From: Primula veris
Lineage: Eukaryota; Streptophyta; Magnoliopsida; Ericales; Primulaceae
Assembly: GCA_963682055.1 (NCBI GenBank)
Contig: OY821740.1
Location: forward strand, 13,540,814 to 13,604,813
Length of the DNA: 64,000 nt
Direction: 5' to 3'
Shown in pieces: positions 49,362-62,020 of this stretch (position 1 is its first letter; each line of letters opens with the position of its first letter). Position numbers and translations under genes: made by a program. The notes under the pieces were generated by a model that was given only the letters and a program-made list of their open reading frames with translations, was not told where the DNA came from and made no database searches.

Positions 49362-51355
49362 CCTGCTGAAGGTCTATTTGATATTGAAATTATGAAATCC
49401 AGTGGCTCATCAAAAAGGAAGAGATTATGTTGTAAAGACCTTATCTTAAAACAATGAGAAAGTTTTATAAAAAGTTTTATCCCTATAATTTTACATTTTT
49501 GTGTTAAAAGTATCAAAACATCAGTTTCCTCTCTATGTTTCTCAAACTTATGGCAAGTTAGTTTGATCTTCGAACTATGGCAAGGTAGTAGAGCTCCTCA
49601 AAAAAAAATTAATATTTTTATTATTTCTTTCCTTTCAAGAGATACAGCTATGATCTGTTCCACAAAAAAAAATTTGAGCTAACAAGACAAAAATATCAGT
49701 CACTGCTCCGTGTAAAGAATTGAAATGGAATAATCTCCGGATCCATTTTGGCAACTTTTCGGGCAGCAAGAATATCTAATTTTGTATGTTAAAATTTTAT
49801 TTTAATGTTTTGTAATCAAAATCGAACGATTAACCCCACGAATCTGGTCAATTATTATTTAGGCTGTGTCACATACTAAAAACCTAACACATGTTAATAA
49901 ACCCAAAAATATCTACGCTAAAATGAATTCAAAATTAAAACTAAAAAATAGTAAAAACGTTAACATGTTAATGAACCCAAAAATATCTAACCTAACAATA
50001 ATTCAAAATTAAAACTAAAAAATACTATTGTTTGGTACACCCTAAATAATAGTGCATTTTGGGATGAATACCGAACGATTAACACTATCGTGAATCTAGT
50101 CCACTATTATTTTGGATGTGTCACATACTAAAAACGTAACACGAACCCAAAAATATCTAAATGGATGTGTCACATATATACTAAATGGATTAATTCCCAA
50201 TTGGTTTTTGGTGTTTTGAAAAATTAAAGAGAGGCTGTATTGAATTTTTAAAGGTAGACAAAATCAATCCTGAAAATATACCCACTCATTTTATCTCCAT
50301 ATATCAGTACAAGAATTTTGTATTTTCTATAATTGTTTATAGAATAAAAAATTTATTTTTGATTTGATTTCCAAAAAAGGTATAAAAAGGTTTCATATTA
50401 TTCATGCTCATGTCGTTATGCTAATTTTAGATGTTTTGTTTTGGTAATTTGTTATTGAGATATTTCAAAATAAATCAAAGAAAAAGGAAAAAATATTATT
50501 TTATTATAATAGGAAACCTGAGAAATTATCTAAACTATAAATGGGTAGGTAAAACTGTAAAAGTGTTGATTTTATGTAAACTTTGGAGATATTGAAAAGG
50601 TTGGTGTGGGTGCTCTTAGTACAATGAAATTTTGTGAACCAATGTACACATATAAAAGACATTCATATACTTATAAATAAATAAATATTATTAGAAAGTA
50701 ATTGCACTATGTTTAAAACTTAGAATGAGATGACTTCGTATTAAAATTGGTGGTTCAAAATTATCCTTGTATGTAAACAAGTTCTAGACATTCGTTTTAG
50801 GATCGTTCGTCTTTTAAGCATTCATAAAAACCAAACGGAAAAAGCATTTCAGTAAACGAACCGTTTTGTTTATTTCCTGTTCATCATTGATCCTACTTTT
50901 GGACACTCCCAAAACGTTGTTTGGTTGGGTGAACTGACAATTATACTCGATCAGACTAATAACCCGGTTCGAATGATGGGCGATACATTAGTCAAATCAC
51001 TAACATTGTCACCCATTAGTCCAATTCTACATCATTTAATTTAAGGCGTTAATTTACAGTTGACTTCTATATACCACCTATTATAGATTATTAGATTGTG
51101 TGTAAGAAGGCGAAAGTATCCTTTAACTCTCTCCCCGCATTCTATGGTTTTGAAACGTAGATTACATTAGTCCAATTCTGCATTAGTAATTTATTGGTAT
51201 TAAATAACTTGATATAGAAATACATTTAATGCTTCTATTAATTGTTCTACTGATCATGATTTTATGTAAGGTTCCTGCGAACAAGAAAACTAGAACCAGT
51301 TGACTTTTCGATTAGTTAACCCTTTCTTGAAATCTAAACACTTTCAAGTTTAAGC
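49362..51355. other. Spacer between the GT77 genes
   Basis: The first part is the 3' flank of copy 1, including a CAGTGGCTCATC...GGAAGAGATTATG block seen again after copy 2 and at about 54690. The middle is AT-rich, with AACCCAAAAATATCTA repeated near 49910, 49975 and 50150. The end resembles the copy 1 upstream region. No other gene. Confidence 0.6.
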
Positions 51356-51365
51356 TACATAAATA
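51356..51365 (+). promoter_or_regulatory. Weakened TATA position of second GT77 gene
   Basis: TACATAAATA occupies the place of TATATAAATA in copy 1, again about 45 bases before the ATG. The single change may weaken the promoter; this is inference. Confidence 0.4.
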
Positions 51366-51408
51366 ATACACACATACACATAAGATAGCGATTACTAGTT
51401 AACTAGCT

Positions 51409-53542
51409 ATGATGATATCAAGCGTTTTAGTCCTAGTATCAATCCTAATCCTCTTAGTCCTCGTTGTCCCGTGGGTCACGACGCCTACTACACTCTCTCG
51501 CTCCTCATCTTTGATATCTAATTGGAAGGACTACACCCTTTCGGATGCCGCTGCTCACGTGGCGAAAAACCAGACAATTATCGTCTGCACGGTTAGCCAG
51601 CCTTTCTTGCCTTTTCTTAATAACTGGTTGATTAGTGTATCAAGGAGGAACCATCAAGATAAGGTATTGGTCTTTGCTGAGGACTATGCCACACTATATA
51701 AGGTCAATGCAAGGTGGCCCGGTCATGCGGTGCTTGTACCCCCTGCTCTGGATGCTCAGACTGCTCAGGACTACGGCTCTCAGGTAATTTTTGATAAAAA
51801 AAGAAAAAGAAACTATGTATGTTGGAAGTAGTAAGAACTTGTTAAAAAACCATTTTTATTTAGTTTAGGGTTATGGGTATTTCTTGAATTGCTTGTTTTG
51901 GTTAAGAGTGGTGATGTGCATTGAATTTTTTTGTACAGTGAAAACATTAAGGAATGACTCAAAATTAGGGGAATGGTGCTTTAAGATCTAATCAATTTTG
52001 TCCCATGCCAGTGAAATGTTATTTTTCTTACTTGGTGTGTGTACTTGAACTTGACTAGCTAGTAACTAACAAGGTAAATAAGAAATTTTGCTTTGGTAAG
52101 TTTGTTCTTTGTTTTCCTTCTCTGATATTGTTGGATAGCACGGCACTCACACCTGTAGCCATAGCCATTAAAGCTATGTCAATATGTCATATGTTTCAGT
52201 ATAATCCCTCTCATTTAGAAGAGGGAATCAAAAGAAGTTCTCATCAGAACCGACACAAACTTCGAATTGTTTCTACATTTTTTCGATCTATATTTAATAT
52301 TTATATTTCTGTTCTACAGGGTTTCTTTAATTTCACATCCAGAAGGCCTCGCCACCTATTGCATTTATTGGAGCTCGGGTACAATGTTATGTACAACGAC
52401 GTTGACATGGTCTGGTTGGCAGATCCATTTCCTTATCTGCAAGGGAAGCATGATGTCTACTTTACTGATGACATGCCTGCAGTAAGCTGCGTTCTTTTAT
52501 AGCACCCTCGTAGATCTTTTGCTTGTTGATCAGCCTTTTTTGTTGTTGCTATTTACTCGCCTATATCATGGTCACAGATTTTCAATAAGAGGAGTTTAGA
52601 ATTGAATTTTCTGCAATAGTGTGCTGTCATAAAACAGCACTACTGAACCTTACTCTTGTGATGACAGTTTTTTGTCAATATATGAGACTTATAATCCATG
52701 AATTAAATACGACGAGATGTGACTTGTAAGTCCAATTTGAGGCAATGATGTTCAAAAAAGTAATTATGCATACAAATATTAATTAATTCTGATCCTTGAC
52801 ACTTCTGTTCTGCTATAAAAACAGGTGAAACCTTTGAACCATTCACATGATCTGCCGCATCCAAACAGAGATGGGAAAACTAACATATGCAGTTGCATGA
52901 TTTTCTTAAGGCCAACCAATGGAGCAAAACTTGTTATGGAGAAGTGGATTGACGAATTTCAAGCTCAATCATGGTCTAAAGAAAATAAAGCCAATGACCA
53001 ACCTGCTTTTAATGCGGTATTAATGAAATCATCAGGACTGGTATTTGTCGTTCCTCTGCTATAATATTTTTTTCGATTTTACGACAGCTCTATGATCAAT
53101 TTCTATCACCTGGTCGCCGTATTTTTTGATTTTCATGTATGTTACAGTATGTTGTATAACACTATTTATGTTTGTGTTACTTATTTCTTCATATCCCCTT
53201 TCCCCCATGCTGTGTATGTGCCTTTTGCTGAATGAATTATACAGCATATTTTGTTTGTTTTTGGAAATTATAATTACAGCATAGTTGTTGTAAAAGATCT
53301 TAATATTATCGAGGTTTTTCTTTTTCGGGTAGGTGGATCTGTATCTGCTTCCACAGGCAGCTTTTCCAACTGGAAACTTGTACTTTGGGAATCCAAAATG
53401 GGTGCAGAAAACTAAAGGAAAGCATGTCATCATTCATAATAATTGGATACTTGGTTTCGAGAACAAACTCAAGCGTTTTCGCGAATACGGTCTCTGGTTG
53501 GTAGATGATTACGCACAAGAATCCCCGCTGGGGAGATTATAG
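51409..53542 (+). CDS. GT77 xylosyltransferase (RGXT/MGP4 type), copy 2
   Basis: This is the tandem duplicate of the previous gene with the same four-exon structure: 51409-51783, 52320-52481, 52825-53040 and 53333-53542, giving 320 aa. It starts MMISSVLVLVSILILLVLVV (signal anchor) and has six extra residues (SRSSSLIS region) before the conserved KDYTLSDAAAHVAKN. The DxD motif YNDVDMVWLADP is present. Differences from copy 1 include GNLYFGNPKW for GGLYFENQAW and KPLNHSHDLPHPN for KPLGHSHDLPPPN. Introns are also similar between copies, which points to a fairly recent duplication of the whole unit. Either the first or the second ATG (51409 or 51412) could start it. It is intact. Confidence 0.94.
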
Positions 53543-53903
53543 CCTGTTCAAGGACTGTTTCGATATTTAATTTTAAAAACCCAGTGGCTAATAGAAAATG
53601 AATAGATTATGGTTTAAAGAGAGAATGATCTCTGGCGGCGAGGGAATTGATGGGTTCGGTGGCGGACAGGGCCGACGGGCCCGTTTATTTATTTATTTAT
53701 GGCTCAGACTATTTAGCTCTTTCCTTTTTATTATTGTTAGAGATTTTTTTCCTTTCTCAGTTTTGTTATTCGCAATTAGAGATTTCAGGTGTTTCCTAAT
53801 TGCGGAAGTGCCCGGAGTGGGATTTGTTTTAAATACTTTAACACTTTCATTATTAGGGTTTATGCATGAATAATAAATAGCTCTGAGCCTCCATTGATAG
53901 TTA
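53543..53903. other. 3' flank of GT77 copy 2
   Basis: The start resembles the copy 1 flank (CCAGTGGCTAATAG). A short open frame at 53598-53873 has no family features. Confidence 0.5.
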
Positions 53904-54006
53904 TCTAGTAGAACTTATTAATTGGTATCGTTGAACAATCTTGGTGGTGGCCGTTCTAGTAGAACTTATTAATTGGTATCGTTGAACAATCTTGGTGGTG
54001 GCCGTT
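53904..54006. repeat. 51-bp perfect tandem duplication
   Basis: The unit starting TCTAGTAGAACTTATTAATT and ending GGTGGTGGCCGT occurs twice in a row (from 53904 and 53955). Near-perfect copies suggest a recent event. Confidence 0.9.
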
Positions 54007-54604
54007 CCATCAGAAATATTTGTATTTTGTATTTCCCTCATTTTATATTAAAATAATAGGAAAATCTTATAAGTTTAATTATCTTATCGTTATATGTCAA
54101 CAAATTTATATTGAAACTCGTGAACCCATACAAAAAAAAACTTGCTGTGTGACAATCTTTTCTTGCTTGAATTCCTTTACCTGTATTCATAAAATATAGA
54201 AATGCTCGCCTTTCCCGTGTCATCTGTGTAGTCCAAATCTCCAACCTTGAAAAAAATTACACAACAAAACGTATTGTAAATCACTAAATCTTGGCATGTC
54301 GACTATCCTTGTTAATCTGAATGTCTTTTTTGGTCCAATTCCATCCATTTTTGTTGAGGACAATTCTTACTTGTTTATCGGCAACTGATCTAGCTTCTGG
54401 AATGAGTAAGATTGTTTGTTGAATAGCGAGCCAAAAAATTTCGCATATAGTAGCAAAGCTTTTATTTCTATGAATGAAAAGAAACAGCGAATGTATAAAT
54501 AGAACTTCTCAGTTTGGGCATAGGTATAGGTAGAACTTCTGATGGAGCAGCAATGTAAAATACTTCAAAGGTACTTTTACATTCCTAGTATAATAGTATA
54601 GCAG
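54007..54604. other. Intergenic, no gene seen
   Basis: No supportable gene; AT-rich sequence. Confidence 0.5.
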
Positions 54605-54725
54605 CTGCCTTGGCGGATCTCCCTTGGCAAATTATAACCCGTTGAAGGACCGTTTCCATGTCGAACTTAAGAAACTCAGTGGCTAATTAATTAAAGGGGA
54701 AGAGATCATGCTTTGGAGGATATTG
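54605..54725 (+). pseudogene. Remnant of a third GT77 copy (3' end)
   Basis: CTTGGCGGATCTCCCTTGGC, then TATAACCCGTTGAAGGACCG and CTCAGTGGCTAATTAATTAA correspond to the last codons and 3' flank of the two GT77 genes (CCCCTTGGCAGA, TATAGCCTGCTGAAGG, CAGTGGCT). The rest of the gene is missing. This suggests the array once had three members. Confidence 0.6.
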
Positions 54726-56020
54726 TTCCCGCCTTCGACCTAGTGCCATGCTTGATGCTCAATGATGGTTGCAACCGATTTCAACTCTCTATCGGAAACT
54801 TCCACATCTGGAAAGGACTCGGAAGGAAATTAGATTTCTGGAATCTAAGATGTTCTGGACCAGGGGAGAAATCGGGAGTATAAGTAATTAAATTATGGCG
54901 GTGTCAAATGATTTACAAAATATAGTAAAATGCAATGCATATCAAAAATTAAAAGAATAATATTGTACAATTTTAAGACTGATGGGGTGTCCTCGAATCC
55001 AATTTTGATGCCCTAAAAATATTAGATTAGGGTACCATATTTTTTTTTATCCATTAGATCAAAAAACAATATGATCCAAGGGCTAACAGAAAGCATGGGA
55101 AAATGTTTATTTTGTCCCGATACTCGAATTGCATACATAAACACCCTAGGTACGGTTACGGTATGTTTTTTCAAGGAACCGATATGACAAATTAAGTACC
55201 GTTGACATTTTTATTATTTGACCATATCGGGAAATTTTTAGTTTTAATTTTAAATTAATTTTAGGCTATTTATTTTTGGGTTTATATATAAGTGTCAGGT
55301 TTTTAGTGGATTGCACACCTTAAAACTTACTACATCGGATTTACGGTAGTATTATTGGTGTGTATATATACAATTCGTGTGTTGAAACAAAATAAACAAT
55401 TTTTCATTATTTTAGTTAACACTTGGATTAGATTATCTTTGTATCCTATGACAAAAATAAAAATAGGACAGACTGTCTTAAATTATCCATGACAGCAAAA
55501 ACATATCCGGTGTCCCCTAAATGAGTTGCACTTAGCTTTCACCTTGTTACCCATTTTTGTTCCTTTTCTTTTACATTTTTAATGATTGTTAGTCTACCTG
55601 AAACTACCCACACTATTTGTATTGTTTTGTACGTGCTCTCAGATTGGAATGAACATGTCTTTTTTGGATAATTATTGAAATTTCATTTTATTGGTCCATG
55701 ATGAATTCATACTTTTGTAAAAAATCTGCTATTATGAAGTCACATTTCTGCGTTGTGCACATATATGAACTTGTGAGGTCGTTTAGAGGAACAATAATTG
55801 CACTTCCAAGATAATTGATTGCCAACAAAATGGTTCATGTGTAGTTTCCTATCTCAATTGCAAGTGAAATTGTGAAAGTGTGAAACCCTTCTAACAGATT
55901 TATTTACTAGCAGATTGGGGGTGAAAAATAGTGGCCATTTGACATCTCCCATCAGGCCGGTTTTTGGGCTAGGCCAAAGAGGCAAAGGCTTCCAAAAACC
56001 GATTAATTTTATATCTCAAT
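54726..56020. other. Intergenic, no gene seen
   Basis: No gene is recognised in this AT-rich stretch of 1.3 kb. Confidence 0.5.
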
Positions 56021-56301
56021 TTTATAACAAAAGTTATATATATGTATATATATTGGAAGGGATCCATACACACATAAAAATACACATTATCTTTACACAT
56101 CAATCACAACCATTCATTTACTTACTTTTAATGGTCAAGATTGGTTCATCTAATAACAAGAATAAACACATAATCTTGACCATTAAAAGTAAGTAAATGG
56201 AGGGTTGTGATTGATGTGCAAACATAATGTGTTTTTTTATGTGTGTATAGATTCTTCCCCTATACATATATATATATATATATATAACTTTTGTTCCATA
56301 A
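56021..56301. repeat. Foldback MITE, about 280 bp
   Basis: The two halves are inverted copies: TTTATAACAAAAGTTATATA at the left against TATAACTTTTGTTCCATAA at the right. Inner arms ATACACACATAAAAATACAC and CATTTACTTACTTTTAATGG each have a partner. The centre is near 56150. An AT microsatellite has grown in the right arm (56264-56287). Confidence 0.85.
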
Positions 56302-57455
56302 GTGTCAGGAAATTTTTAGTAGCTGAATGGTTAGTATAGAGAACAAAAATTTCTCTTCTCCCCAATGATTTTTTTTATTTAATAATAACAGTATTATACT
56401 ATTAAACTAAACATCCACATAGTCTGAAGTAAAGTAATTTCTCGTATATAATATATTACATCTTTCCGAAAAAAGCTTGTTATTATAAAATATAACAGAT
56501 TTGATCTTAAAAAAAATTACGAAGAAAACCCCCCTCCCTCTATTTTTGGTGGCCTAGAGCCCCATAAATTGTAGAACCGGCCTGTCTCCTATAATCCTTA
56601 TATTTTAATCTTTTATCTTGTGTTTGACTAAAATTTGTCAAAAATAATGATTTGACATCCCAATAAAAGTATTTCCTTGATTAACATTGTTTTTTCATGA
56701 AAATTTGTTTAAATCCTGGCATCACATCCTAATTGGGTGATCATAGTGCAACTAACTAACCGAAAAACCAACTTAAAAATGAACCGCTATCGGTATAAAA
56801 ATACTATATTAATAGATTGTAGACCTTCTCAAATCTTCAATCGAAATAATTAAGATTATACAGGGTCTAAATACGAAGGTGGGACAGCTAACAAAGAGTA
56901 ATCATAACTCGAATTATTTATATATATTATATATATTCAAAATAATTAAATTGTTCATTTAAAACTCAATTAATAAAAAATGAAAATATAAAACTTTCAA
57001 AATAAATAAATAAGCAAAGTATTAGATGAAGGATATTGATTTATATAAAGATTTTTTTATGAAAATTATAGATATATAAATTTTTTATAAAAATTATGTA
57101 TATGGAGATGTATATATATGTATAATGATTATGTGCTGATTTTTATTACTTTATTTTTTTATTTAATTGAGTTTTAATTTTTAAATAAACAATTATATTA
57201 TTTTGAATAGTAATATGACATACACTCAAAGAGTTGGAGTATTACTCTGAGTTAGCATAAGTATTCCTTAGGAATGTATTGGTACTACCGTAGCATTAAA
57301 TGATTTAGTCACGCCCTCACACAGTCTTCTAGAATAATACGAAATCCAATAAATTACTGTAATTTAATTAATTCTATTCTTGAATCAATAATGTAACTTG
57401 CACGATTATGCATACGGGATTATATTAGCACATGAATCTACACATGGATGTGCAG

Positions 57456-57457
<2 letters not shown>
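56302..57457. other. Intergenic, AT-rich
   Basis: No gene is recognised. The sequence is AT-rich with short T and A runs. Confidence 0.5.

Positions 57458-57502
<45 letters not shown>
57458..57502. repeat. (TA)n microsatellite
   Basis: About 22 TA units in a row, just left of a foldback element. Confidence 0.95.
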
Positions 57503-57505
<3 letters not shown>

Positions 57506-57548
57506 TATTGCTATATTATCATTTATATATATATATATGGGAAATATT

Positions 57549-57877
57549 ATATGGACATCGTGAAAAACATTTAACTAGACATTTTTTTGTAAAAACATTC
57601 GAAATCAAAATTTGGTTAATGCAAATCTCCATGGTTTTACGACGGAAACACAAATATGCGTCTTGTTTTTTTTTCCGAGATGTATAATGACATGTTTTCG
57701 AAATTATGTTAAAATTTAAAAATTCAAAACATGTCATTATATATCTCAGGAAAAAAAAACAAGACGCATATTTGTGTTCCCTTCGTGAAACCATGGAGAT
57801 TTGCATTAACCAAATCTTGATTTGGAGCGTTTTTACAAAAAAGTGTCTAGTTAGATGTTTTTTACGATGTCCATATA
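57549..57877. repeat. Foldback MITE, about 330 bp
   Basis: Long inverted arms: TATATGGACATCGTGAAAAA at the left pairs with ACGATGTCCATATA at the right. The inner parts GCATTAACC/GGTTAATGC and ACAAATATGCGTCTTGTTTT also pair, around a centre near 57710. Open frames on both strands here are products of the symmetry. Confidence 0.85.
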
Positions 57878-58949
57878 TCCTCCCTACGTCTATATATAAT
57901 CATTTTGTTTCTTGTGGGTACAGCAATATGTCAATTGTCACAATTTATTATTTAAAGACAAATCTTGCTTAATTATTGTCAGAAAGAAAAAGATTAGTTA
58001 CTTCCTGAACTAGTAGAATTTTGGTTTTGGACTAATTGAAACTCACAACTCAACAACAGCAAATTCACGTCACTGATCAGCAATAAAATTGATATATTTG
58101 TTCTAATGTCATTTTCCTGGTGAGCTGTTTATCATGCTCATATTGTTTCACTATCTCGTTTCTTTTGGTGTTTTCCTTTTGTACTTGTGGTTTAGTGTTC
58201 TGGACAGGAAAGCTAAGTGGGGACGATCGGGTGTCACGGCACCCATATAATTTTAGAAATCCCAAGTGACGCAATTTTTTTTTAGTACAATTTATTTTTA
58301 GGTGTAGATTTGGCATCCCCATAAAAATATGTTACTTGTATATATATTTTGGCACCCCCATTTACACATCCTGGTTTCACCTCTGATTCTAGGTAAGCAC
58401 CGATCAACTAACTATATATATGTGTGTGTGTGTGTGTACAGAATAAATATAAAATCGCGTCCTGCGATTAAATATTTAGTCATCTCGCCATGTCTTGACC
58501 TTTTCCCCTTGACATATTTTTTCTTTTAATAAAAGTCACACCACATTTACAAAAAATTCTACTAACTATATGAATTATAGAAAACTCATAACTGATAATT
58601 AAATTACTTGGTAAAAAAAAACACTCAACAAAATAAAATGTCTGATAAGCTAAAATTAAATTAAATTCCAAATGATAGTCTCCATAAGGCCAGATTTTAA
58701 ATTTTAGAAATCCTTATTAACAAAAATCATAAAAAAATTCCGGATATGCATTTTGGAACTTTAAATTAAAAGATGACAATTTGTTATTACATATGGACCT
58801 TTACTTTTCAGATATTTTATTAGTAAATTTTAATTATTTTCTTATTTTATATTTAATTACACTAGCCTTCTTAGTGGCTCTTTTATTAAATTATTACTTT
58901 TTGGCCCTTTCCTAATGAAAACATGATTCTAATTATTATTTGTAATTAT
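57878..58949. other. Intergenic, no gene seen
   Basis: AT-rich sequence with a GT microsatellite at about 58421-58437. No supportable gene. Confidence 0.5.
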
Positions 58950-59744
58950 CACTACACCAAAATGACCTTTTTGGAATAGAAATTAAGTGTTCCTAATAGA
59001 ATTTATGGTAAATTTTAATTAATCGGCAGGTAAGTTTAATGCATAAAGATAGAGAGGAGAGACGTACGAGAGAGTATATTAATTTAAAGGGTATATTGGA
59101 AAAAAAAATAGTATGAATCAAAGTTTAAAAGAGATTTAGGTACCGGTTTTTTGATAAATAAGTATCATTCATATGTATCTTTTGATATTTTTTCTTATTT
59201 TTATTCATAGAAGTATATTTTATATATAAATATACACCGGCCAAAAAGTTGAGACATGATGTTTTACTTGCATTTGTAGTTATCAATATATGTATTTTGT
59301 TAAATCATTTGTAAATTTACTTGTTATTCGATTTTTAGTTCAGAATTTGAAATGAAATGCAATTAAAAATTTAATTATAAATTTCTAGGATTGAAAAAAT
59401 TGGTTTATGTTGGAATTGTAAAAAAATTAGGTAATTTGAGTATAAAGTCTTGTTTGGCCTCCAAATATGCTTATGTGACAGTTGGACATTTTTTATAACA
59501 ATGAGAACATCATATAATCTTGCTCAAGTACTATTTATTTGATAATTTTAATTAGTAGGAATATTAGTTTATTTTGAACTATTTGGTATTTTTTTTAACT
59601 AATAGTCTAATACTATGTCTTTGGAAACAACTTACGTAATGAGCAGATTTTTGGCTTCATCGTGCTTATTATATTGCTTTTGATATTATAAACTCGAGTT
59701 TTTTATTACGTTCCACGAGGAAAAAATCCTCGTTTTTTGTAGTG
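58950..59744. mobile_element. CACTA-like nonautonomous element
   Basis: The left end CACTACACCAAAATGACC and right end CGTTTTTTGTAGTG are inverted CACTA-type termini 795 bp apart. No transposase frame is present, and no 3-bp target duplication is visible (TAT against GCC). The right end lies about 215 bp before the carboxypeptidase pseudogene. Confidence 0.5.
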
Positions 59745-61266
59745 GCCTGCAGCCCCAAAAGGGCTGGCGGTGGCTCTGTCTAGGTTCATGGCTAATTAAT
59801 AAAAGCAGGGTGGAATTTATTCTAAGAAAAATATTTATAACCTTTTTATTCTTAATTAGGCCCTTGAATACGTCTGCTCAGTTGAGAAACAAACATACAC
59901 TGGAAGTTTGCGGAAATAGCTCAATATAATTAATCACCTACCTGATTATCCATTATCTAAGGTTTGTGGTGCCATGCATAGATGGAGCACCAAAAGGAAC
60001 TGATATTCTTGATCGGATATTTGCTTGAATGGTTGCATATCGCAACCAGTCATGCTATTTTGAAGATTCTGGTGGTGAAACTAGTGATTGATGGACGTGG
60101 CAGGTATATATATACACACTGATCTCTGAATTCTGGTGGAGATAAACCAGTGATAGATGGAGTATATAAATATTATGTTACACTAATTTTTTCGGGAAAA
60201 AATTGGAAATTTGCATCTCCTTGTTAAATGTTTACTGTCTATATAAAATTCATGAGTCTTATCCTTAATTATATCTGCAATGTTTTACCAAGTTAAATTA
60301 ACCCCGGAATTATTTGGAGGATCTGATCATTTTTATTAAATATTGAACGTACCGGCTACTCCAACCAACTTTCGTAAATATTGAACGTACGGATCTTATC
60401 ATTTTTTCTTAATTTTGATAACAATTAATTAAGTAAAAGTTTTTCATAATAAATTTGTTTTATCCATGTGCACTTTTTTTTATAGACATGCAGTGAGATG
60501 GTCATGTCCATTGGTTGGTATATGGTATATGAGACTGTGTTCGAACCAGCACCTTTCAACCTACGCAGCTTCGAAAAGGACTGTAAGAGAATGTACGGTG
60601 TAACACCTCGACCACATTGGGTCACAGCTTATTATGGAGGCCATGTAAGCATACCTTGAACCATTATTTCATTACACACTATATCATGACCGGCTATTCG
60701 AAAACTTATAGTTTGTTAGTAGATAAACTAAATTTCTGCTCTCAATAATTTGTTCAGAACATAAAAAAGGATCATGATTTTGCTAGCAATATCATTTTCT
60801 CAAATGGTCTCAAGGATCTTTATAGCAGCGGAGGGTAAATAATATACAACCCTTATTTATTAATTTTTTTTTCTTTATATTATTTACTTTTAGATATTTT
60901 GTTTGCTTAAATGATTGTTTTTTCCATCTTAAAATTTGTTAGGGTGCTGGAGAATATATCAGACAGTGTTGTTGCGATTAATACGGTGAATGGTATGTTA
61001 ATTAAAATCCGATTCAAATAATATATGTATATTACATTTGTAACGATTTGAGTACTTACTGAAATATAACTATAACGTGTTCAAAAAAGTTACACATCTA
61101 GACCAGATACGTGTCCAGTCCAATATGCATAATTTTACTTGAGAAACATAAATTTCACAAAAAGTTTTTTTTTATTCCTCATCAGTTGCAAGTTTGACAA
61201 CATTTGAAGAGAGTTTAATGGACTTTCTGATCAAATATAAAAGTATTGAAAATTTTATCTTTCAAT

Positions 61267-61975
61267 GTTAGTGGCGAGACTTCTTTTCTTTCAAGATTCG
61301 GCTTAATCAATTCACGTCGGCTCCGATCTTTCGAGCTGTCGGTCATGGATCGTATCTGCTTCGACGACGGGGTGCTCTCCGTTCCTGCACAAGAAACGAA
61401 CAGGGGCCCGGGGTTGGTACCATATTTTCCCTCTCCGACGATCAAGTTAGTACTGGGTAAGACTGAAAGTAGGTTTATAACGAAGAAAGAGGGGTCGGGC
61501 CGGTTACAACTTGTGGCGTCGGGTGTCAGAGGTCGTGTTTAGGCGGTCCGGGTGATTTTAGCTTTATCTCTCCTCTCTGTCTGTTTTTTATCCCCCACTA
61601 AGATGTGTTAGTGAGGGTATTTATAGTATGATCAGAGGTGTATTAACCCTTGGATCACTGTACTGTAAAACACTGATCCAACGGCGTTTAGGTCATTTAT
61701 GACTCTGACAAGAGTACTGTCATTCTCCGAGGCCCACTAGAGATGGCATGTGATTGGGCCACGTCGATGAAACAGCTGAAGGATCCACCAAGGGAGCAGC
61801 AGTATTAATTGGGGAAGTGTATTCGACACGTTTTTCTAGGCCGGCCTAAGCACAGCTCGGCCCCTCCAGATCCGGGACGTTACGTCACTCAGGGTTGAAG
61901 TGGCCCGGACTGCCTGCTATGGGGGTGGTATCGGCCCAAACGAGAGGATGCCGACATTCCCTCGCCGATTAGTAC
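61267..61975. mobile_element. GC-rich insertion in the pseudogene intron, type unclear
   Basis: Base composition jumps from AT-rich to GC-rich between about 61267 and 61975. The ends TTAGTGGCGAG and CTCGCCGATTAG look like degenerate inverted repeats. Inside are a small hairpin (TTGGATCA...TGATCCAA) and a TATTTATAG motif. It may be a solo LTR or a Mutator-like piece; no target duplication was found. Confidence 0.4.
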
Positions 61976-61995
61976 TATATTATTAGTTGAACAAC

Positions 61996-62020
61996 TCCGT
62001 CTGTCCCAAAATATAAGCTA
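61996..62020. mobile_element. Stowaway-like terminal fragment
   Basis: CTCCGTCTGTCCCAAAATAT matches the Stowaway terminus consensus as I know it. No partner end was found before the next exon. Confidence 0.4.

Noticed and set aside
57519..57972. Open frames of 88-95 codons on both strands with similar proteins
   Set aside because: They are mirror translations of the two arms of a foldback element, not genes.
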